From contig JBBCJI010000013.1 of the NCBI GenBank assembly GCA_037190845.1, forward strand, positions 106,597 to 170,596: a stretch of DNA of 64,000 bases, read 5' to 3'. Under the pieces are notes generated by a model, which was given only the letters and a program-made list of their open reading frames with translations, did no database searches and was not told where the DNA came from. Source of the stretch: JBEBVQ01 sp037190845. GTDB taxonomy: Bacteria; Bacteroidota; Bacteroidia; Chitinophagales; Chitinophagaceae. Positions 6,233 to 16,853 of the stretch are shown piece after piece. Position 1 is the stretch's first letter. Each line of letters opens with the position of its first letter. The translations under genes were made by a program, and so were the position numbers.

Positions 6233-8809
6233 ATGAACAAAATGTATTTTTCTATTCCAAAAAAGATCACATACTTCGTCGTGCTTTTACTGCTGGCAGC
6301 CGGGCATGTTTCTGTGTCTGCGCAGTTTCCCAATTTCGAATGGGCGAAACGAATAGGGGGAACTTCCAGTGAAGAGGGACGTGCCATAGCCGTGGATGAT
6401 TCCGGGAATGTGTATACGACTGGATATTTTAATGGTACGGTGGATTTCGACCCAGGGCCGGGTACAGTAAACCTTACCGCAGCCGGCACCTTATCCTCCG
6501 ACATTTTTATCTCCAAATCAGACGGTAACGGCAATTATGTATGGGCCAAACGAATAGGGGGAGCAGTTCTTATGGATCAGACAAGCCAGGGACGCGCCAT
6601 AGCCGTCGATGACTCCGGGAACGTATATACCGCCGGATCTTTTAACGGTACGGCGGATTTCGACCCAGGGCCAGGTACAGTAAATTTCATCAGTCAGAGT
6701 ACAGATATTTTCATCTGCAAATTAGACGCTGATGGCAATTATGTATGGGCAAAACAAATAGGAGGAACAAGTACAGAGGAGGCAGTCGGAATTGCTGTAG
6801 ATACTAACGGAAATGTATATACCACAGGAAGGTTCCAGGGTACTGTAGATTTTGATCCGGGACCGGGCACGGCACAGCTTATCAGCCAGGGTATAGATAT
6901 TTTCATCTCAAAATTGGATGCTAATGGCAATTATGTATGGGCGAAACAAATAGGAGGGACAGGACTCGATGCAGCGTATGCCATCGCCCTGGATAATTTC
7001 GGGAATGTGTATACCACAGGGTCTTTTGTTGGTACGGTGGATTTCGACCCAGGGCCAGGCACTACAAATCTTGTCAGTCAGGGTACTAATGCAGATATTT
7101 TCATCTCCAAACTGGATGCCACCGGTAATTATGTATGGGCAAAACGGATGGGGGGACCACTGGCAGATCAGGGGAATTCGATAGCCGTGGACAATGCAGG
7201 AAACGTCTATACCACCGGATCTTTTAATAACACAGCGAATTTTGACCCGGGGTCGGGCACGGCAAACCTTACCACTGCCGGCGGCAATGATATTTTCATC
7301 TCCAAGCTGGATGCCGCCGGTAATTATGTATGGGCAAAACGAATAGGGGGAACAGGGTTAGATCAGGGGAATTCAATAGCCGTGGACAATGCAGGAAACG
7401 TGTACACCACCGGAATTTTTCAGGGTACTGCCGATTTTGACCCAGGCCCCGGTACTGCAAACCTTACCGCTACCGGCAGCAATGACATTTTTATCTCCAA
7501 ACTGGATGTCGCCGGTAATTATGTGTGGGCGAAACGTATGGGTAGTACGAACAACGATATAGGATATGCCTTAGCCGTGGACAATACCGGAATCGTGTAT
7601 ACCACCGGATCTTTTATTGGTACTGTAGATTTTGATCCGGTACCAGACGGCAATACATTCAATCTCACAGCTACCGCCAGTGACATTTTTATACATAAAA
7701 TGACTCAGTCCTCCCCATGTGGTCACAATTATGCCACCCTTACAACAACGGAGTGCGGCAGTTTTACGTTGGGCAGTCAAACTTATACTACAAGCGGCAC
7801 CTATACACAAATACTCACCAATGCTGCAGGTTGCGACAGTACAGTCACCCTTAACCTGACGATCAGACACAATACCTCATCATCAGTGACGGAAACTGCC
7901 TGCGACAGCTTCAGACTAAACGGGCATACCTATATACAATCCGGCATTTATACACAGACACGGAACAACGCTGCGGGATGCGACAGCGTTATCACCCTGA
8001 ATCTGACAATCAACCACACGCCTGCTCCTCAGATACTAACGGAAATCGTATGCAGCAGCAGCTTCACCCTCAACGGACAAACGTATACGCAAAGCGGCAC
8101 CTATACACAGATGCTCACGACCGTCGGTGGCTGCGACAGCGTCATCCTGCTTGATCTGACGACCGATTACACGGGTGCTCCTTTATTGCTGACCGAAACC
8201 GTCTGCGGCGACAGCTTTTCCCTGAACGGGCAGACCTATACCCAAACCGGCATTTATACACAGACATACCAGACAACACCCCACGGCTGCGACAGCATAG
8301 TAACGCTCGACCTGACCCTCAACCCGATACCCGACCCTTCCATTACGCAAAACGAAAGGATCCTGACCGCCGTCACTACCGGCGTGGCTTATCAGTGGCT
8401 CTCCTGCGGCGCCAATGACAGCTATGCCATGATACCGGGAGCCACGCAGCAAACCTATACAGCTATAACAGACGGACGGTACGCACTGGCCATTACTTCA
8501 AACGGGTGCAGTGATACATCTGCCTGCATCCAGGTTACGGACAGCAACACTACGTTCATTGGTGCAACCGTCGCTGCCGGAGATGATGTCCGCATATACC
8601 CCAACCCCGCTAATAACATCGTGCATGTTACGGCTCCCTTTATGGTAAACATCTCCATCAGCAGTATGGATGGTAAAATACTGATTCAGCAGGAGGCAGC
8701 CAGGACGATTGATATCAGTCGACTCGCGGAAGGCATGTACCTGCTGCGGGTAACCGGCAGCGACGGACGTCTGCTCCGGGTAACACCATTCATCAAAACA
8801 GCACAATAG
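6233..8809 (+). CDS. Secreted seven-bladed SBBP propeller protein, T9SS type A
   Basis: An 858-residue exported protein. Residues 1-31 are a signal peptide ending VSAQ. Residues about 32-488 hold seven near-identical repeats of about 65 residues, each with NYVWAKRIGG, AIAVDNAGNVYTTGSF, DFDPGPGT and DIFISKLD; seven SBBP-type repeats are the right number for one closed beta-propeller. Residues about 490-695 hold four repeats of about 50 residues with SFTLNGQTYTQSGTYTQ and GCDS, a module common in Bacteroidota surface proteins. One Ig-like stretch follows, then a type A sorting domain from about residue 785 (VRIYPNPANN) to the end. Such a domain directs export by the T9SS and attachment to the surface. 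First gene of a + strand run leading into the type B duplicates and a two-component system. Ligand unknown. Confidence 0.87.
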   Translation: MNKMYFSIPKKITYFVVLLLLAAGHVSVSAQFPNFEWAKRIGGTSSEEGRAIAVDDSGNVYTTGYFNGTVDFDPGPGTVNLTAAGTLSSDIFISKSDGNGNYVWAKRIGGAVLMDQTSQGRAIAVDDSGNVYTAGSFNGTADFDPGPGTVNFISQSTDIFICKLDADGNYVWAKQIGGTSTEEAVGIAVDTNGNVYTTGRFQGTVDFDPGPGTAQLISQGIDIFISKLDANGNYVWAKQIGGTGLDAAYAIALDNFGNVYTTGSFVGTVDFDPGPGTTNLVSQGTNADIFISKLDATGNYVWAKRMGGPLADQGNSIAVDNAGNVYTTGSFNNTANFDPGSGTANLTTAGGNDIFISKLDAAGNYVWAKRIGGTGLDQGNSIAVDNAGNVYTTGIFQGTADFDPGPGTANLTATGSNDIFISKLDVAGNYVWAKRMGSTNNDIGYALAVDNTGIVYTTGSFIGTVDFDPVPDGNTFNLTATASDIFIHKMTQSSPCGHNYATLTTTECGSFTLGSQTYTTSGTYTQILTNAAGCDSTVTLNLTIRHNTSSSVTETACDSFRLNGHTYIQSGIYTQTRNNAAGCDSVITLNLTINHTPAPQILTEIVCSSSFTLNGQTYTQSGTYTQMLTTVGGCDSVILLDLTTDYTGAPLLLTETVCGDSFSLNGQTYTQTGIYTQTYQTTPHGCDSIVTLDLTLNPIPDPSITQNERILTAVTTGVAYQWLSCGANDSYAMIPGATQQTYTAITDGRYALAITSNGCSDTSACIQVTDSNTTFIGATVAAGDDVRIYPNPANNIVHVTAPFMVNISISSMDGKILIQQEAARTIDISRLAEGMYLLRVTGSDGRLLRVTPFIKTAQ
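6330..7690 (+). repeat. Seven tandem propeller-coding units of about 195 bases
   Basis: The seven SBBP repeats are also strongly similar as DNA, for example the recurring AATTATGTATGGGCAAAACG at the start of units and TTCGACCCAGGGCC within them. Such an array can expand or contract by recombination. Confidence 0.8.
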
Positions 8810-8825
8810 CCAACCACATATCAAG

Positions 8826-11333
8826 ATGCGCACAAACAGATCATACAGGATGTTAGGTTCACTTCCGTCGCAGTGCTTATGTTTTGTGGCAGTATGCATT
8901 TCCAGTCTGTATACAGCAGACCCGGCAGCAGCACAAACCAGTATCTCCGGCGTGATCAACCGGTATGCACGGGTAAAACATATCGACCCGGATAAAGACC
9001 GCATACAGGTAACGCAAAATGCTTTTTCAGACTTTGCCCCCGGCGACAAAGTGCTGATGATCCAGATGAAAGGTGCGACCATCAACGGATCCAATACCGT
9101 ACTTTACGGATCCGTAACAAACATCAATAATGCCGGGAAATATGAGTACAACACCGTACAATCGGTACGGTGGGATACGGTGATCATGAGCCGACCGTTT
9201 TGCCTGGACTTCAACCCGGACGACAACGTGCAACTGATCCGGGTACCTGTTTACAGCGGGAACGTATCCGTAACAGGCACATTGACCTGCCCCCCCTGGG
9301 GGCCGGGCGGCAGCGGAGGGGTGCTGGCCTTCGAGGTAACCGATACGCTTACGTTGTACGCGAATATAGACGTCAGTCACAAGGGTTTCCGGGGAGGGGA
9401 TCCATCTGCTGTCCATGGATTTTTGTGTTGCTTTGCTGATCACTATTATGCTCCGGAGAGTGTCAATGGGATAATGGGTCAAGGTATGAAAGGTGAGAGT
9501 GTTGCTCATTATATCACCAATCAGGAGTACGGATGCGGCAACCTGGCCAATGGAGGAGGTGGAAGCAGCGGTGGCAACAGCGGTGGCGGAGGTGGAAGCA
9601 ATTATGGCAGTGGTGGGATTGGAGGGTACCAGTACACTCAGTGTTACTTACCAACATTTTTCACACCTGCTGGCTGTAGGAACCTACGAGGCATGGGCGG
9701 CAGTGCACTCATTTACCAACAGGACCGAATACTCATGGGAGGAGGAGGAGGAGGCCCGCAATGGGATAACTTACTCCCGGTATACCCGGGAGGTAACGGT
9801 GGCGGTATCATCATCATCAGGGCAGCGGCGATCCGGGGGAACGGCGATACCATCATGGCCAACGGAGAAAGCATCATACCCTACACCTCCGACGAAGCTG
9901 CACCCGGAGGAGGAGGAGGAGGAAGCATCTCTCTCCACTGCGACCACTACATCTCTCCCCTGCACCTCAGCTCAAAAGGCGGAGCCGGAGGAGACAATAA
10001 CAATGGAATGTTTTTCAGGCAGGCACACGGGCCAGGTGGCGGTGGTGGTGGCGGACTGATACGGATATCGCCGGCGGCACTGCCGGTATATGTGACCACG
10101 GATATCAGCGGCGGGCTGCCAGGCGTAGTACTTAACCCGCTCAGCCACGCCTATCATACAACTTACGGTGCAGAGCCCGGAACACCCGGGGCTGTGCTAT
10201 TCGAGCTTTACGAGCCGCGTCCATCCTTAGGGCTGCTGACGGATACCCTCGTCTGTTCAGACACCATACCGGTCACCCTGGATATCGGCGCCGGATATAC
10301 CTCAGTGCAATGGTCCAACGGACAGACAACTCCTTCTATCACCGTCACAGGACCCGGTACATGGTACGTTCAGGCCGTTAACGGATGCACAGTATATTAT
10401 GACACTGCTCACATCACCGTAGATCCAGGCATGACACTGGGAGCTGATACCCTGATCTGCCGGGGCGATATGCTGACGCTGAACCCACAACCTCACGGAG
10501 GGTTTATCGCCTGGCAATGGCAGGACGGTTCCTTCATTCCGCAATTTGACGTAACGGAAACAGGTACATACCATCTCCTCGCTCAAAGTGTGAACGGATG
10601 CATGTGGGCAGATACGATACACGTTACCGTAGACAGTCTGCCTCTGATAAAAGATACTACCGTATGTGAAAACGATCTGGGTTTCCGCGTCAGCATCCCC
10701 GAAGGACATCTGTCCTATCTGTGGTCCAACGGAGCCAGCACACCTTCTGTAGAGATCACGGAAGGAGGCATATATACCGTCACCGTAAATACCATACACG
10801 GATGCCTGATCTCAGACACCATATCCGTTAACATACTACCCCGTCCGCAACCCCGGATCGGATCCGATACACTGGTATGCTTTGCACGGGGAGATACCCT
10901 GTCCCTGTATCCGGGGGTGTTCAACCATTATCAATGGCAGGATTACTCCATCAGACCTTATTACACCGCACACAAACCGGGAATATACCAGGTGCGTGTA
11001 ACAGATGATAACGGGTGTACGGAAACAGCAACTATTGATGTCCGGGATGCTGACTGTGATCTTATTTTCTTACCTGATGCATTCACTCCAAACGGCGATG
11101 GACTGAACGACCTGTTCAGAATCCGAGGAAATATCGGAAATATCCAAAATGTTTCGTTCGCCATTTTTGACCGCTGGGGACAACAGGTGTTTTTCACAGA
11201 CGATAAAAACAGGGGATGGGACGGCACCTGTAAATCAAAAGACGCAGCCACAGGAACCTATTTCTACCTGCTACAATACAGCATAAACGGTAAGCCCTAT
11301 CTACAGAAAGGAAATGTTCATCTGGTTCGGTAA
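8826..11333 (+). CDS. Glycine-rich T9SS type B surface protein, copy 1
   Basis: An 835-residue secreted protein whose signal peptide ends PAAAQ. Residues about 37-185 are a conserved beta-rich domain (ISGVINRYARVKHI, GDKVLMIQMKGATINGSN). Residues about 235-430 are glycine-rich, with GGGGSSGGNSGGGGGSNYGS and similar runs. Four Ig-like units of about 65 residues follow, each with a Cys near the start and a WSNG- or WQDG-like strand. The last 92 residues are a type B sorting domain (LPDAFTPNGDGLNDLFRI, ending GNVHLVR). The next gene is a tandem paralogue. Function unknown; adhesion or matrix attachment is a guess from architecture. The gap to the upstream gene is 16 bases, so an operon is likely. 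Confidence 0.85.
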   Translation: MRTNRSYRMLGSLPSQCLCFVAVCISSLYTADPAAAQTSISGVINRYARVKHIDPDKDRIQVTQNAFSDFAPGDKVLMIQMKGATINGSNTVLYGSVTNINNAGKYEYNTVQSVRWDTVIMSRPFCLDFNPDDNVQLIRVPVYSGNVSVTGTLTCPPWGPGGSGGVLAFEVTDTLTLYANIDVSHKGFRGGDPSAVHGFLCCFADHYYAPESVNGIMGQGMKGESVAHYITNQEYGCGNLANGGGGSSGGNSGGGGGSNYGSGGIGGYQYTQCYLPTFFTPAGCRNLRGMGGSALIYQQDRILMGGGGGGPQWDNLLPVYPGGNGGGIIIIRAAAIRGNGDTIMANGESIIPYTSDEAAPGGGGGGSISLHCDHYISPLHLSSKGGAGGDNNNGMFFRQAHGPGGGGGGGLIRISPAALPVYVTTDISGGLPGVVLNPLSHAYHTTYGAEPGTPGAVLFELYEPRPSLGLLTDTLVCSDTIPVTLDIGAGYTSVQWSNGQTTPSITVTGPGTWYVQAVNGCTVYYDTAHITVDPGMTLGADTLICRGDMLTLNPQPHGGFIAWQWQDGSFIPQFDVTETGTYHLLAQSVNGCMWADTIHVTVDSLPLIKDTTVCENDLGFRVSIPEGHLSYLWSNGASTPSVEITEGGIYTVTVNTIHGCLISDTISVNILPRPQPRIGSDTLVCFARGDTLSLYPGVFNHYQWQDYSIRPYYTAHKPGIYQVRVTDDNGCTETATIDVRDADCDLIFLPDAFTPNGDGLNDLFRIRGNIGNIQNVSFAIFDRWGQQVFFTDDKNRGWDGTCKSKDAATGTYFYLLQYSINGKPYLQKGNVHLVR

Positions 11334-11390
11334 AAACATCTCTTCGATACCCGGAAAACAAACCCGCACAATAGTAAACCATACATCAAG

Positions 11391-13853
11391 ATGTATAGAA
11401 ACAGATTAGACAACATACTACGCACACCCGTACGAACGGGTATCCTGCTGGCGTGTGTTTTCAGTCTTTATACTGCATACCCGACAGCAGCACAAACCAG
11501 CATATCCGGAGTGATCAACCAGTATGCGAGGGTAAAACATATCAGTTCTGCCAAAAACCGAATACAGGTAGCACAAAATCCCTTTGCTCCCGGTGACAAG
11601 GTGCTGATGATACAGATGAAAGGCGCGACCATCAATGGATCCAATACCGAACTTTACGGATCCGTAACGGCCATCAATAATGCCGGAAATTATGAATACA
11701 ATACAGTACAATCGGTACAAAAAGATACGGTGATCATGAACCGGCCGTTTTGCCGGGACTTCAGCCCCGATGACAGTGTACAACTGATCAAAGTACCCGT
11801 TTACAACGGGAACGTATCGGTAACAGGTACGCTCACCTGCCCCCCCTGGGGACCGGGAGGTACCGGAGGAGTACTGGCTTTCGATGTAACTGATACACTG
11901 ATCCTCCAGGCGAATATTGACGTCAGCCGAAAAGGATTCCGGGGAGGACATGTGCTTGCTACCGGATATAAGTGTTGTGATACCAGCCACTATTACTTTC
12001 CAATATCAACAGAAGGAATGAAAGGAGAGGGTGTTGCTCATTATATACCCAATCAATGGTACGGATGCGGGAACCTGGCTAATGGAGGAGGTGGAAGCAG
12101 CGGAGGCAACAGCGGTGGTGGTGGCGGTGGCAGTTATGGCAGCGGCGGGGTTGGAGGGTATCAGTTTACCGATTGTTACTTAGATGGCTGCACGAACTTA
12201 CAGGGTATGGGCGGCAACTCACTTCTGTATCAGCAGGATCGGATATTCATGGGAGGAGGAGGAGGAGGCCCTCAACAGGATAACGGCTACCTGGTATTCC
12301 CGGGAGGTAACGGCGGCGGTATCATCATCATCAGGGCAGCGGCGATCCGGGGTAACGGTGATACCATCATGGCCAACGGAGAAAGCATCATACCATATAC
12401 CTGGGAAGAGGGTGCACCCGGCGGCGGCGGTGGGGGGAGTATCTACCTGCACTGCAACCACTACACCTCTCCCCTGCATCTTAGCGCAAAGGGTGGAGCC
12501 GGCAGCTCCAATAACAATGTACTTTTTAAGTTTTCAACACACGGGCCAGGTGGCGGCGGTGGCGGTGGGTTGATCCGGGTATCGCCGACAGCACTGACGG
12601 TAAATGTCTCCACGGATATCAGCGGGGGACCGGCGGGTATCGTACACAATCCATACAGTCCGGACTATCAGACAACTTACGGTGCAGCGCCCGGAGAACC
12701 CGGAGCTGTACGATTCCAGCTTATGGATGAACCGCCGCCGCCTTCCCTGGGATTATTCAGTGACACCATCGTTTGCGCAGACACCATACCGGTCACCCTC
12801 GACATCGGTGCAGGATATTCCTCAGTACAATGGTCAAACGGACAGACAACTCCTTCTGTCACCGTCACAGGACCCGGCATATGGTACGTCCAAGCCGTTA
12901 ACGGATGCACGTTACATTATGACACTGCCCGCATCACCGTAGATCCCGGCATGACGCTGGGAGCCGACACCCTGATCTGCCGGGACGATATGCTGACGCT
13001 GAACCCGCAGCCTCACGGAGGGTTTATCGCCTGGCAATGGCAGGACGGTTCCTTCCTTCCGCAATTTGACGTAACTGAAACAGGTACATACCATCTCCTC
13101 GCTCAAAGTGTGAACGGATGCATGTGGGCAGATACGATACACGTTAGTGTAGACAGTCTGCCACCGATAAGGGATACCACCGTATGTGAAAATGATCTGG
13201 ACTTCCGCATCAGCATGCCTAAAGGACATCTCTCTTATCAATGGTCCAACGGAGCCGGCACACCTTCCACTGAGATCACGGAAGCAGGAGTATATACCGT
13301 GACAGTGCATACCATGCACGGATGCCTGATCTCAGATACCATATCCGTTACAGTGCTTCCCGGTCCACATCCCGAACTCGGACCCGATACAATGATCTGT
13401 TTCGCAGGAGGCGATACCCTATCCCTGTATCCGGGGGCGTTCAACCATTATCAATGGCAGGATTACTCCATCAGACCTTATTACACCGCACAAAAACCGG
13501 GAATATATCAGGTACTTGTCACGGATGAAAACGGGTGTACCCAAACATCAACTATTGAGATACAGAATGATGACTGTAATCTCATCCATTTGCCCAACAT
13601 CTTTACACCGAACGGCGACGGCGTGAATGACCTGTTCAGAATACTGGGCAACACTGCGCATATGCAAGATGTTTCGTTCGGGATTTTTGACCGCTGGGGA
13701 CAACAGGTGTTTTTCACAGACGATCAAAACAGGGGATGGGACGGTACCTGTAAATCAAAAGACGTAGCCACGGGTACCTATGTCTATCTGCTCCGGTACA
13801 GCATAAACAGTAAGCCCTATTTACTGAAAGGAAATGTTCATCTGGTACGGTAA
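11391..13853 (+). CDS. Glycine-rich T9SS type B surface protein, copy 2
   Basis: An 820-residue tandem paralogue of the preceding gene with the same order of parts: signal peptide ending PTAAQ, N-terminal beta domain, glycine-rich core, four Ig-like units and type B sorting domain (LPNIFTPNGDGVNDLFRI, ending GNVHLVR). Long DNA stretches of the two genes are nearly identical, especially in the Ig-like region, while the segment around residues 190-225 (after KGFRGG, before YGCGNLANGGGG) differs strongly in sequence and length. It lies 57 bases after copy 1 and 95 bases before the kinase gene. Confidence 0.85.
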   Translation: MYRNRLDNILRTPVRTGILLACVFSLYTAYPTAAQTSISGVINQYARVKHISSAKNRIQVAQNPFAPGDKVLMIQMKGATINGSNTELYGSVTAINNAGNYEYNTVQSVQKDTVIMNRPFCRDFSPDDSVQLIKVPVYNGNVSVTGTLTCPPWGPGGTGGVLAFDVTDTLILQANIDVSRKGFRGGHVLATGYKCCDTSHYYFPISTEGMKGEGVAHYIPNQWYGCGNLANGGGGSSGGNSGGGGGGSYGSGGVGGYQFTDCYLDGCTNLQGMGGNSLLYQQDRIFMGGGGGGPQQDNGYLVFPGGNGGGIIIIRAAAIRGNGDTIMANGESIIPYTWEEGAPGGGGGGSIYLHCNHYTSPLHLSAKGGAGSSNNNVLFKFSTHGPGGGGGGGLIRVSPTALTVNVSTDISGGPAGIVHNPYSPDYQTTYGAAPGEPGAVRFQLMDEPPPPSLGLFSDTIVCADTIPVTLDIGAGYSSVQWSNGQTTPSVTVTGPGIWYVQAVNGCTLHYDTARITVDPGMTLGADTLICRDDMLTLNPQPHGGFIAWQWQDGSFLPQFDVTETGTYHLLAQSVNGCMWADTIHVSVDSLPPIRDTTVCENDLDFRISMPKGHLSYQWSNGAGTPSTEITEAGVYTVTVHTMHGCLISDTISVTVLPGPHPELGPDTMICFAGGDTLSLYPGAFNHYQWQDYSIRPYYTAQKPGIYQVLVTDENGCTQTSTIEIQNDDCNLIHLPNIFTPNGDGVNDLFRILGNTAHMQDVSFGIFDRWGQQVFFTDDQNRGWDGTCKSKDVATGTYVYLLRYSINSKPYLLKGNVHLVR

Positions 13854-13948
13854 GGTCGCATATCCTTCCGCTCCCGGACAAAACACGTGGAAACACCTAT
13901 ATAGCTATTACCAAATGCATTTACTTTCATATGTCAATGAGATAGAGT

Positions 13949-15907
13949 ATGACAGAGTGGGCTGAGACAGGATTTAAAAGAATCATACTATTTTGTATAA
14001 CAAGCTGTTGTCTGCCGGTGGCAGGCGCACAGCACCTGTATACAGAAAGAGGCATTTACCATACAGAGCCGGCAGAGCCGGAGGCTGTCATCCGACAGCT
14101 GCTGGATCTCGCTGACAAACTGAGCATGAGCGATCCGGACAGCGCCATGACCCTGTACAGCCAGGTGGAACAAGACAGCAGGATGATGGAATACAACAGG
14201 GGGATCATATTAGCGCTGGGGGGATTGGCCAATTGTTACCGGATCAAAGGGGATTACGAAAAAAGCATTTACCTGTTCCGGGAAACGATCGCGAAAACCC
14301 GGCATATACGCGATAAAAGCCGCTGCTTTCTGTTAACCTATCTCTATCTCGGCCTGGCGGTCACCTACGAACACCAGGGATCGTATACGACAAGCGTGCT
14401 GCATTATTTTACGGCGCTGGACCTGGCAAAGCAAGCATGGTATACCCGTGACGTTCTTTACCTTACAGCTCAGGCATATATCGCCCTGAGCACGCTCTGG
14501 ATCAACCTCGGTGAAATGGAGCAAGGATGGAAAGACTTACGGACAGCCGTACAGATCACCCGTATGATCGGGGATTCCACGCTGATACCCTTCCTGCTCT
14601 TCACCAGGGCACACGCGTATGTAAATAGCAGGAATACAAAAGCAAGCCTTGTCTGTCTGCAGCAGACGCTCGGGCAGGCAGAAAAGCAGAATATCCCCCA
14701 CCTGCAGTTGTTAAGCCTGATCGTTATGGGCCGGGCCTATATTATGGAAGGAAAGCCGGAACAGGCGGTTGCCTCCTTCAGCAAAGCGGATGCGGTACGG
14801 AAACAGAGTATTAAAAACAATATTGCTGTAAGCATTGATGCCGACTATCATATGGCGTATGTCCTTTTTTACAGGCAGAGACACCGGCAAACAATAGATC
14901 TGCTCCGCAAAACGCTGGATACTGCAAAAGCTATCGGAATTAACAGCGTAACAACGAAAAATCTCCATTATGCGCTTGCCGCTATCTATGCTGACGATGG
15001 AAACTTTTACCAGGCGTACCGCCATCAGGATACTGCCTGTAAGCTGAAAGAAAAAATGGATCATGAAGAGAAAAGGAAAATTGCCGGGCTGCTGCTGAAA
15101 TACCGTACTGCGGAGAAAGACCACGAAATTGCCCGGACACAATTAGAACTGACCAGGAAAGAAAGCCAGCTTAAGGAAACGAAGATCTGGCTGGGCACTA
15201 TCTCCGGGGGTATTATACTGCTTACCGCTTCCCTGATAAGCGCATACCGGAGCAACAAACACAAACAGCAGATTATTTATTTAAACGCCATGATCCAGGG
15301 TGAAGAAAAGGAAAGAACCCGCATTGCCCTGGACCTCCACGATGGGATCGGCGGCATCCTGGCAGGGCTTAAAATGCATTTCAATGCCATACAGAAAGAG
15401 CATCCGCAGATATTCCGGCTTATACGAATGAACGATATGAAAAAGATCGTCCATGAAGCCACGGACGAATTGCGCAAAACAGCCCATAACCTTACCCCGG
15501 GGATCCTGATGCAGCATAATTTCCCCGATGCCCTGCAGATCTATTGCGGGCAGATCAATAAATCCGGCCAGCTTCATATTGACCTGCAGTGTTACGGCGC
15601 ACTCGAAGAAATAGAAGAACCCCTGGCCCTGACCCTGTACCGGATCATCCAGGAGCTGATCCAGAATATGCTTAAGCACGCGCAGGCAAGCCATGCCGTC
15701 ATCCAGGTGCGGAAACAGGAAAAATATCTGTCCGTTACCGCAGAGGATAACGGCGTCGGTTTTGACATGACGCAAAAAACAGAAGGTACGGGATTACGCA
15801 ATATAGAGCTCCGCGTAAAAACGCTGCGGGGCAGGCTTGCCATCGAGTCTGCAAAGAGTACCGGTACAATCACGTACATCATTCTTGAATACCCCATAAA
15901 AATATGA
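13949..15907 (+). CDS. TPR sensor histidine kinase (HisKA_3 type)
   Basis: A 652-residue membrane sensor kinase. An N-terminal signal or anchor (to about residue 28) is followed by a periplasmic TPR-rich sensor region (about 40-365), a coiled coil (about 365-411), one membrane helix (413-433) and the cytoplasmic kinase. The HisKA_3 phospho-acceptor is H464 in LDLHDGIGG; the ATPase domain has N573 in IQNMLKHA, DNGVGFD at 600-606 and GTGLRNI. These are features of NarX/DesK-class kinases. The partner regulator starts 4 bases after the stop. The kinase is closely related to the one at 29869. It follows the two glycine-rich surface proteins on the same strand, which suggests that it senses or controls surface-protein export or assembly, but that is inference. 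Confidence 0.9.
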   Translation: MTEWAETGFKRIILFCITSCCLPVAGAQHLYTERGIYHTEPAEPEAVIRQLLDLADKLSMSDPDSAMTLYSQVEQDSRMMEYNRGIILALGGLANCYRIKGDYEKSIYLFRETIAKTRHIRDKSRCFLLTYLYLGLAVTYEHQGSYTTSVLHYFTALDLAKQAWYTRDVLYLTAQAYIALSTLWINLGEMEQGWKDLRTAVQITRMIGDSTLIPFLLFTRAHAYVNSRNTKASLVCLQQTLGQAEKQNIPHLQLLSLIVMGRAYIMEGKPEQAVASFSKADAVRKQSIKNNIAVSIDADYHMAYVLFYRQRHRQTIDLLRKTLDTAKAIGINSVTTKNLHYALAAIYADDGNFYQAYRHQDTACKLKEKMDHEEKRKIAGLLLKYRTAEKDHEIARTQLELTRKESQLKETKIWLGTISGGIILLTASLISAYRSNKHKQQIIYLNAMIQGEEKERTRIALDLHDGIGGILAGLKMHFNAIQKEHPQIFRLIRMNDMKKIVHEATDELRKTAHNLTPGILMQHNFPDALQIYCGQINKSGQLHIDLQCYGALEEIEEPLALTLYRIIQELIQNMLKHAQASHAVIQVRKQEKYLSVTAEDNGVGFDMTQKTEGTGLRNIELRVKTLRGRLAIESAKSTGTITYIILEYPIKI

Positions 15908-15911
15908 AACC

Positions 15912-16556
15912 ATGACACACATCAGTATAGCCATCGCCGACGACCACCCGGTCGTGATCAAGGGCATACAGACCATGCTGGCCAATTATACACATATCCA
16001 TCTGACAGGTACTTATACCAACCCGGAGGAGCTGCTCCTGGGGCTATCCTGTGACTTGCCTGATATACTGCTGCTGGATATACAGTTTCCGGGTAAAACG
16101 GGCGACGAGCTGACACCGGTCATCCTGAAAAAATATCCTGTCCTGAAAATAATAGCGCTTACCAACTTCAACAGCATCCTGTATGTCAACAGCATGCTCC
16201 GGAACGGGGCGCAGGGGTATCTGCTGAAGACGACTGAAGAGGATATCCTGATAAAAGCAATCGAAACCGTCTGTGAAAAAGGGGGCATATACCTTGAGCC
16301 TTCGCTGAAGGAAGAGCTACGCGAGTTTGAATACAATAAACGGAGAGCTACCTCGCTGAAAACATCCCTTACCCCGAGGGAAAAAGAGATCCTGCAGCTC
16401 ATTACGGACGGATATACCGGACAGGAAATAGCGCAAAAACTGTTTATCAGCTTCAGCACGGTCGAACATTACCGGAATAACATTTTACTGAAGATGGATG
16501 CAAAAAACACGGCTGCCCTGATCAAAAAGGCCATGACGCTGGGGTTGGTAAAATGA
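15912..16556 (+). CDS. NarL/LuxR-family response regulator
   Basis: A 214-residue regulator. The receiver domain has acidic D10-D11, phospho-acceptor D56 in LLLDIQFPG, T84 and K106; the C-terminal LuxR-type HTH (about 150-214) contains SLTPREKEILQLI and the recognition region STVEHYRNNIL. It should be phosphorylated by the kinase encoded 4 bases upstream and bind DNA as a dimer. It is a paralogue of the regulator at 31893. The gene ends the + strand module; convergent carB follows. Confidence 0.92.
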   Translation: MTHISIAIADDHPVVIKGIQTMLANYTHIHLTGTYTNPEELLLGLSCDLPDILLLDIQFPGKTGDELTPVILKKYPVLKIIALTNFNSILYVNSMLRNGAQGYLLKTTEEDILIKAIETVCEKGGIYLEPSLKEELREFEYNKRRATSLKTSLTPREKEILQLITDGYTGQEIAQKLFISFSTVEHYRNNILLKMDAKNTAALIKKAMTLGLVK

Positions 16557-16611
16557 TGCAAAGCCCCCTCAACCATTATTTAGTCGTCCCTTAAAAAGTC
16601 AATTCCGCCGT

Positions 16612-16790
16612 GAGATCCCGGATCAAGTCCGGGATGACATAGTAAACAGATTCATACTCAGTATACTTAACGAACCTGGCTAACCAATCACCACCTTGTC
16701 ATGGCGGCCTTGAGCCGCCATCGCACTTAGTACATTTGTCTTTAATTGCAGGGTTTTAACTTAAACCTACGAAAACCTTGCAATTATCCA
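16612..16790. repeat. Type A and type B palindromes downstream of carB
   Basis: Type A in reverse orientation at about 16612-16640 (GATCCCGGATCAAGTCCGGG) and type B at about 16698-16727 (GTCATGGCGGCC..GAGCCGCCATCGC). They lie between the convergent response regulator and carB, where a terminator would be expected. Bases 16649-16790 are the partner copy of 5481-5622. Nothing else is apparent in 16557-16853. Confidence 0.7.
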
Positions 16791-16853
16791 CCACCAATAC
16801 TGTAGCTATATAGCTGACAGATATGGTGGCATTAAACCATTTTTAAGAAACGA

